A stretch of DNA of 9,069 bases. Source: an uncultured Clostridia bacterium. Its GTDB lineage: Bacteria; Bacillota; Clostridia; Christensenellales; UBA1242. The stretch's first letter is position 1. Each line of letters opens with the position of its first letter. Location: the NCBI GenBank assembly GCA_944372595.1, contig CALVZT010000030.1:1-9069 (forward strand). The letters are read 5' to 3'. This document shows positions 6,832 to 9,069 of the stretch, piece by piece. Both the position numbers and the translations under genes were made by a program. Below the pieces are notes generated by a model. The model was given only the letters and a program-made list of their open reading frames with translations, made no database searches and was not told where the DNA came from.

Positions 6832-7527
6832 ATGTGGTATATAGTTTTAGGAATTGTAGGTGCGGTGTTATTTTTGTTATTTATAGCACTCCTTGCCAAT
6901 TCTATGTTTGAGAATGCATTCAAAAAATATGATTTAATCAAAGCATCATACGGGGAGTCATCACAAAATGTTTTAAGACAACTCCTATTTGCTTTGGGTT
7001 TAACGCATATTCGTTTAGGAAGACTAGATAGCAATTATGGTGATTGCTATATTCCCAAGAAAAAAATGATTGTTTTAAGCAACAGCACTATTGATAACAC
7101 TTCAATATCGGCAATCACAATAGTTTCTCACGAGATTGGACATGCTCAACAGCACAAAGAAAAATCGGCTCTTTATGTTTTTGATAGAATAATTGTTTGG
7201 CTTTCATATCTATTAAGTAAATTTATTTTACCCTTACTTATTGTTGGCATACTATTTTTATTCTTTCAAACTGTTCAATATGTTGGAATAATATTGTTAT
7301 GGTGTTGTGTAGGAATACTTGGACTTTCCATATTAGTTAAATTAATCACTATTCCGCTCGAACTTGATGCAAGTAAGCGGGCAATGTTAATGTTGACCAA
7401 ATACAATATTTTTAATGAAAAAGAAGCAAAAATGGCTCGACATTTACTTGACCTTGCCGCTTTTACTTATATCGCTGATTTCTTAACTTATATATTAGGT
7501 ATTAATTACTTGCGTAAAAGGAGATAA
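6832..7527 (+). CDS. YugP-family membrane zinc metallopeptidase, divergent copy
   Basis: Integral-membrane neutral zinc metallopeptidase of the YugP/Zn_peptidase_2 type; substrates in this family are not established. From the ATG at 6832 it has 231 residues. It holds an N-terminal membrane helix (about 2-22), a soluble segment, the active-site HEIGH (His100, Glu101, His104), hydrophobic helices around 122-145 and 148-168, and IPLELDAS with Glu177 as the probable third zinc ligand, then a C-terminal helical part ending KRR. It keeps the catalytic residues but lacks the GHLTDH block present in its neighbour; the corresponding stretch reads RLDSNYGDCYIP from residue 64. An in-frame TTG at 6814 would add six residues, but it has no ribosome site and lies upstream of the -10, so the ATG is preferred. 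Cotranscribed with the next gene (3-base gap); the two are diverged tandem paralogues. Confidence 0.85.
   Translation: MWYIVLGIVGAVLFLLFIALLANSMFENAFKKYDLIKASYGESSQNVLRQLLFALGLTHIRLGRLDSNYGDCYIPKKKMIVLSNSTIDNTSISAITIVSHEIGHAQQHKEKSALYVFDRIIVWLSYLLSKFILPLLIVGILFLFFQTVQYVGIILLWCCVGILGLSILVKLITIPLELDASKRAMLMLTKYNIFNEKEAKMARHLLDLAAFTYIADFLTYILGINYLRKRR
7518..7523 (+). promoter_or_regulatory. Ribosome binding site of the second peptidase
   Basis: AAGGAG overlaps the last codons of the first peptidase gene and sits seven bases before the ATG at 7531. With no promoter in the 3-base gap, it indicates a two-gene operon with likely translational coupling. Here the downstream gene has a Shine-Dalgarno site whereas the first gene does not. 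Confidence 0.8.
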
Positions 7528-7530
7528 AAA

Positions 7531-8247
7531 ATGTACTTATATTATATGATGGGGTTTATTCTTTTACCCGGCCTGTTAATTGCTATTTGGGCACAATCAA
7601 AAGTTTCTTATAATTATAACAAATATTCAGGAATTAATTCAAAAAACGGAGTTACCGCCGCCCAACTGATACGACAACTTCTAGATGGGGCGGGAATGTA
7701 TGATGTTCAAGTTGTGCGTATTAGTGGACATTTGACTGACCATTTTAATAAAGCAGCCAAAACGATTGCACTGTCTGATGGCGTATATAATTCTTCGTCC
7801 ATTGCAGCACTTGGTATTGCCTGTCACGAATTTGGACATGCACTACAATGGAACAAAAATTATGTACCACTCAAAATTCGCAACTTTCTAATCCCAGTAA
7901 CAAATCTTCTGTCAGCAACTATGTGGCCACTTGTTATAATTGGACTCTTTCTTAACTTTTCCGCTAATCCTAATACTGTTTGGGGCTCAGCATTGATTTT
8001 GGCTGGTGTAATTGTTTTTGGTTTAGCAGTATTGGTTGACCTTGCAACTTTACCTGTCGAATATAATGCAAGTAATCGTGCCATTAAGTTATTAAAATCA
8101 AGCAACACCCTTGATAATGAAGAACTCAAAGGCGCTAAGAAAGTCTTATCAGCAGCGGCACTAACTTATGTTGCAGCACTATTAGTATCCATACTCAACT
8201 TTTTAAGATTTATTTTAGTTATTTTAGCATCCAACAGACGAGATTAG
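7531..8247 (+). CDS. yugP: YugP-type membrane zinc metallopeptidase, canonical copy
   Basis: 238 residues, about the usual YugP size. It has an N-terminal membrane helix (about 5-20) followed by a QSKVSYNYNKYS segment typical of the family. The conserved ISGHLTDHF block follows (Gly66, His67, Asp70, His71), then CHEFGH with zinc ligands His99 and His103 and catalytic Glu100. Next come hydrophobic helices (about 118-143 and 150-172) and LPVEYNAS with Glu177, the likely third ligand. The C-terminus is hydrophobic (about 205-234). All family motifs are intact, so it is expected to be active at the cytoplasmic membrane; its substrate is unknown. It is the second gene of the peptidase operon, spaced almost exactly like its upstream paralogue (HExxH to Glu 78 versus 77 residues). 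The TAG stop overlaps the stop of the convergent Cys-rich gene. The symbol is given by family resemblance. Confidence 0.92.
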   Translation: MYLYYMMGFILLPGLLIAIWAQSKVSYNYNKYSGINSKNGVTAAQLIRQLLDGAGMYDVQVVRISGHLTDHFNKAAKTIALSDGVYNSSSIAALGIACHEFGHALQWNKNYVPLKIRNFLIPVTNLLSATMWPLVIIGLFLNFSANPNTVWGSALILAGVIVFGLAVLVDLATLPVEYNASNRAIKLLKSSNTLDNEELKGAKKVLSAAALTYVAALLVSILNFLRFILVILASNRRD

Positions 8248-8552
8248 GGCTTAATAAAATTCACACACTTTGGGACATCATTAATGTCATTAATTGTAAT
8301 ACCGTTTGACCTACAATGGCCTTCTTGGTTAAAAAGGCATTTAGCACAGCAATTAAGTGGCATTTTTTTATTATGCTTATATTTACAAAATTGTGGTACT
8401 CGCTCAAACATTAATTTACTATAATCACTACCCTTACCTTCTTCTTTTATATATTCTTCACATTTAAACTGTTTTGAAATATTTAATTTTTGTGCTGTAC
8501 ATGTTAAATGGTCGTTATATTTGCAATCGGTTTTTCTACATCTTATATCCAT
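8244..8552 (-). CDS. Cys-rich, probably metal-binding protein with two related knuckles (DUF1540-like)
   Basis: 102 residues with 10 cysteines. The N-terminal half resembles the Clostridia/Bacilli DUF1540 family: C5-x4-C10-KYN-x5-C18-TA...C31. The C-terminal half repeats the plan: C68/C69 then C72-LFN-x5-C80-RS...C96-VNF. The spacing C-x7-C is identical in both halves, followed by x12-C or x15-C, so the protein looks like an internal duplication able to bind two metal ions, probably zinc. C56 is extra. The middle (about 32-55) is charged and probably a linker. No signal peptide. The function of DUF1540 proteins is not known to me. The ATG is supported by AGGAGTG (8563-8557). It diverges from rplI across a 100-base spacer and converges on the second peptidase with overlapping stops. 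Confidence 0.8.
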   Translation of the reverse strand: MDIRCRKTDCKYNDHLTCTAQKLNISKQFKCEEYIKEEGKGSDYSKLMFERVPQFCKYKHNKKMPLNCCAKCLFNQEGHCRSNGITINDINDVPKCVNFIKP

Positions 8553-8568
8553 ATTACACTCCTAAATA

Positions 8569-8598
8569 ATTATTGCTAATATAAACAAAATTAATCAA
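8569..8598 (-). promoter_or_regulatory. Candidate promoter of the Cys-rich gene
   Basis: Minus strand: TTGATT at 8598-8593, an 18-base spacer, and AATAAT at 8574-8569. The predicted +1, near 8562, falls inside AGGAGTG. An alternative -10, TATATT at 8583-8578, lacks a good -35. The -35 sits in the left arm of the palindrome at 8590-8615. Moderate match only. Confidence 0.35.
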
Positions 8599-8602
8599 CA
8601 AA
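8589..8602. repeat. 14-base word shared by two divergent intergenic regions (copy 2)
   Basis: Identical to 5865-5878 (AATTAATCAACAAA). Here it also makes up the left arm of an imperfect palindrome; the other copy has no matching right arm. Confidence 0.4.
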
Positions 8603-8615
8603 CTTGTTGACTAAT
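8590..8615. promoter_or_regulatory. Imperfect palindrome covering both -35 elements of divergent promoters
   Basis: Arms ATTAATCAACAA (8590-8601) and TTGTTGACTAAT (8604-8615) pair at 11 of 12 positions around a 2-base centre. The right arm contains the rplI -35 TTGACT and the left arm, read on the minus strand, the TTGATT -35 of the Cys-rich gene. This is suitable for a dimeric regulator binding between the two promoters, but part of the symmetry could arise just from two back-to-back -35 sequences. It is not a terminator: it has no following T-run and few G/C pairs. Confidence 0.5.
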
Positions 8616-8635
8616 ATTTTTTAACAATATACAAT
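8607..8635 (+). promoter_or_regulatory. Promoter of rplI
   Basis: TTGACT at 8607-8612, exactly 17 bases, then TACAAT at 8630-8635: each hexamer matches the sigma-A consensus at 5 of 6 positions. The predicted +1 is about 8642, the first base of AGGAGG, giving a leader of only about 11 bases. No ribosomal-protein-type structured leader fits in this space. Confidence 0.7.
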
Positions 8636-8652
8636 AATCTCAGGAGGCATAT

Positions 8653-9069
8653 ATGAAAATAATTTTACTTCAAGACGTTAAAGGTAGCGGTAAAAGTGGC
8701 GATATAATAACAGTCAATGACGGATATGCAAAAAATTTTCTTATCAAAAAGGGACTAGCAAAAGAAGCAACCCCATCTGCTGTTGCGGAAAACATAGCAA
8801 AGAAACAAGCACAACAAAGAAATTATGATTTACAAAAACAAGCCGCTCTTGATATTGCAAAAAAGATAGAAAAAGAGAAAATAATCATCAAAATCAAAAC
8901 GGGCGAAAATGGTAAATTTTTTGGCTCAATAACAAGCAAAGAAATCGCTGAACAATTAATAAGCAAAGGCTATGATATTGACAAAAAACAAATTAATCTC
9001 AATGAGAATATCAAAGGATTAGGATGCTTTATAATTGATATTAAATTGTTTAGTGGAGTTAATGCAAAA
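8653..9069 (+). CDS. rplI: Ribosomal protein L9 (bL9), 3' end just beyond the window
   Basis: Large-subunit protein bL9, which binds 23S rRNA near the L1 stalk base and helps keep reading frame. 139 codons are visible with no stop; the family is about 148 residues, so roughly ten are missing. The N-terminal domain is unmistakable: MKIILLQDVKGSGKSGD, then VNDGYAKNFLIKKGLA (residues 21-36). A long charged connecting helix follows (about 41-75), then the C-terminal domain with GENGKFFGSIT around residues 82-92 and the IKGLG turn near 121-125. AGGAGG at 8642-8647 lies five bases before the ATG and fixes the start. In Bacillota rplI is often followed by the replicative helicase gene dnaB/dnaC; what follows here is off the window. 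It has its own promoter, divergent from the Cys-rich gene. Confidence 0.97.
   Translation, partial: MKIILLQDVKGSGKSGDIITVNDGYAKNFLIKKGLAKEATPSAVAENIAKKQAQQRNYDLQKQAALDIAKKIEKEKIIIKIKTGENGKFFGSITSKEIAEQLISKGYDIDKKQINLNENIKGLGCFIIDIKLFSGVNAK

Noticed and set aside
6780..7034. Minus-strand open frame across the first peptidase start
   Set aside because: It covers the leaderless-type promoter and the N-terminus of a recognised peptidase and has no ribosome site.
7860..8129. Minus-strand open frame inside the second peptidase
   Set aside because: Antisense to conserved YugP sequence; no independent support.
8553..8652. Structured ribosomal-protein leader or riboswitch upstream of rplI
   Set aside because: The well-matched promoter places the transcript start next to the Shine-Dalgarno site, leaving only about 11 leader bases.
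1..9069. CRISPR array, insertion sequence, phage or defence island
   Set aside because: No regularly spaced repeats, transposase, integrase or attachment-site duplication were seen; AddAB is chromosomal repair machinery here, flanked by core genes.

Overview
This is a very AT-rich window from a low-GC Gram-positive-type bacterium. The Bacillota (Firmicutes) signature is the AddAB recombination nuclease, YugP-type membrane zinc peptidases, a DUF1540-like Cys-rich protein and strong AGGAGG/AGAGGTG Shine-Dalgarno sites. An uncultured Clostridia-like lineage is plausible, but the genus cannot be read from the sequence. TGA is used as a stop, so this is not a Mycoplasma-type code.

Layout. Positions 1-5808 are all on the minus strand: a 98-residue coiled-coil protein of unknown function, then addB (complete), then addA (809 codons visible, C-terminus beyond position 1). 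addB and addA overlap by 17 bases, and the addA ribosome site lies inside addB. From 5902 rightwards the strand switches: a 293-residue protein of unknown function, then two tandem, diverged YugP-family zinc metallopeptidases (6832-7527 and 7531-8247). A minus-strand Cys-rich protein (8244-8552) converges on the second peptidase, their stop codons overlapping by 4 bases. rplI (ribosomal protein L9) then starts divergently at 8653 and runs off the right end, only about ten residues short of the usual length. No stretch over 300 bases lacks a gene; the intergenic gaps are at most about 100 bases. No tRNA, rRNA, CRISPR array, insertion sequence or convincing terminator hairpin was seen.

How the genes work together. 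AddAB is the helicase-nuclease that processes double-strand DNA ends for RecA. The peptidase pair probably acts in the membrane on unknown substrates. L9 is a housekeeping ribosomal protein. The unknown 98- and 293-residue proteins share a divergent promoter region beside addAB.

Most interesting signal. The promoters are extremely compact. Two genes with no Shine-Dalgarno site (addB and the first peptidase) have a TTGTWA-N17-TATAAT promoter placed so that the predicted transcript begins exactly at the start codon (six bases between -10 and start). At the other genes the -10 element sits so close that the predicted 5' end falls on the Shine-Dalgarno site itself. Other points of note are an AddB without a Walker A motif, an imperfect palindrome carrying both -35 elements of the Cys-rich gene/rplI divergent pair, and a 14-base word shared by the two divergent intergenic regions. 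I see no clearly new multi-gene system; the window is mainly chromosomal core with a few uncharacterised genes.
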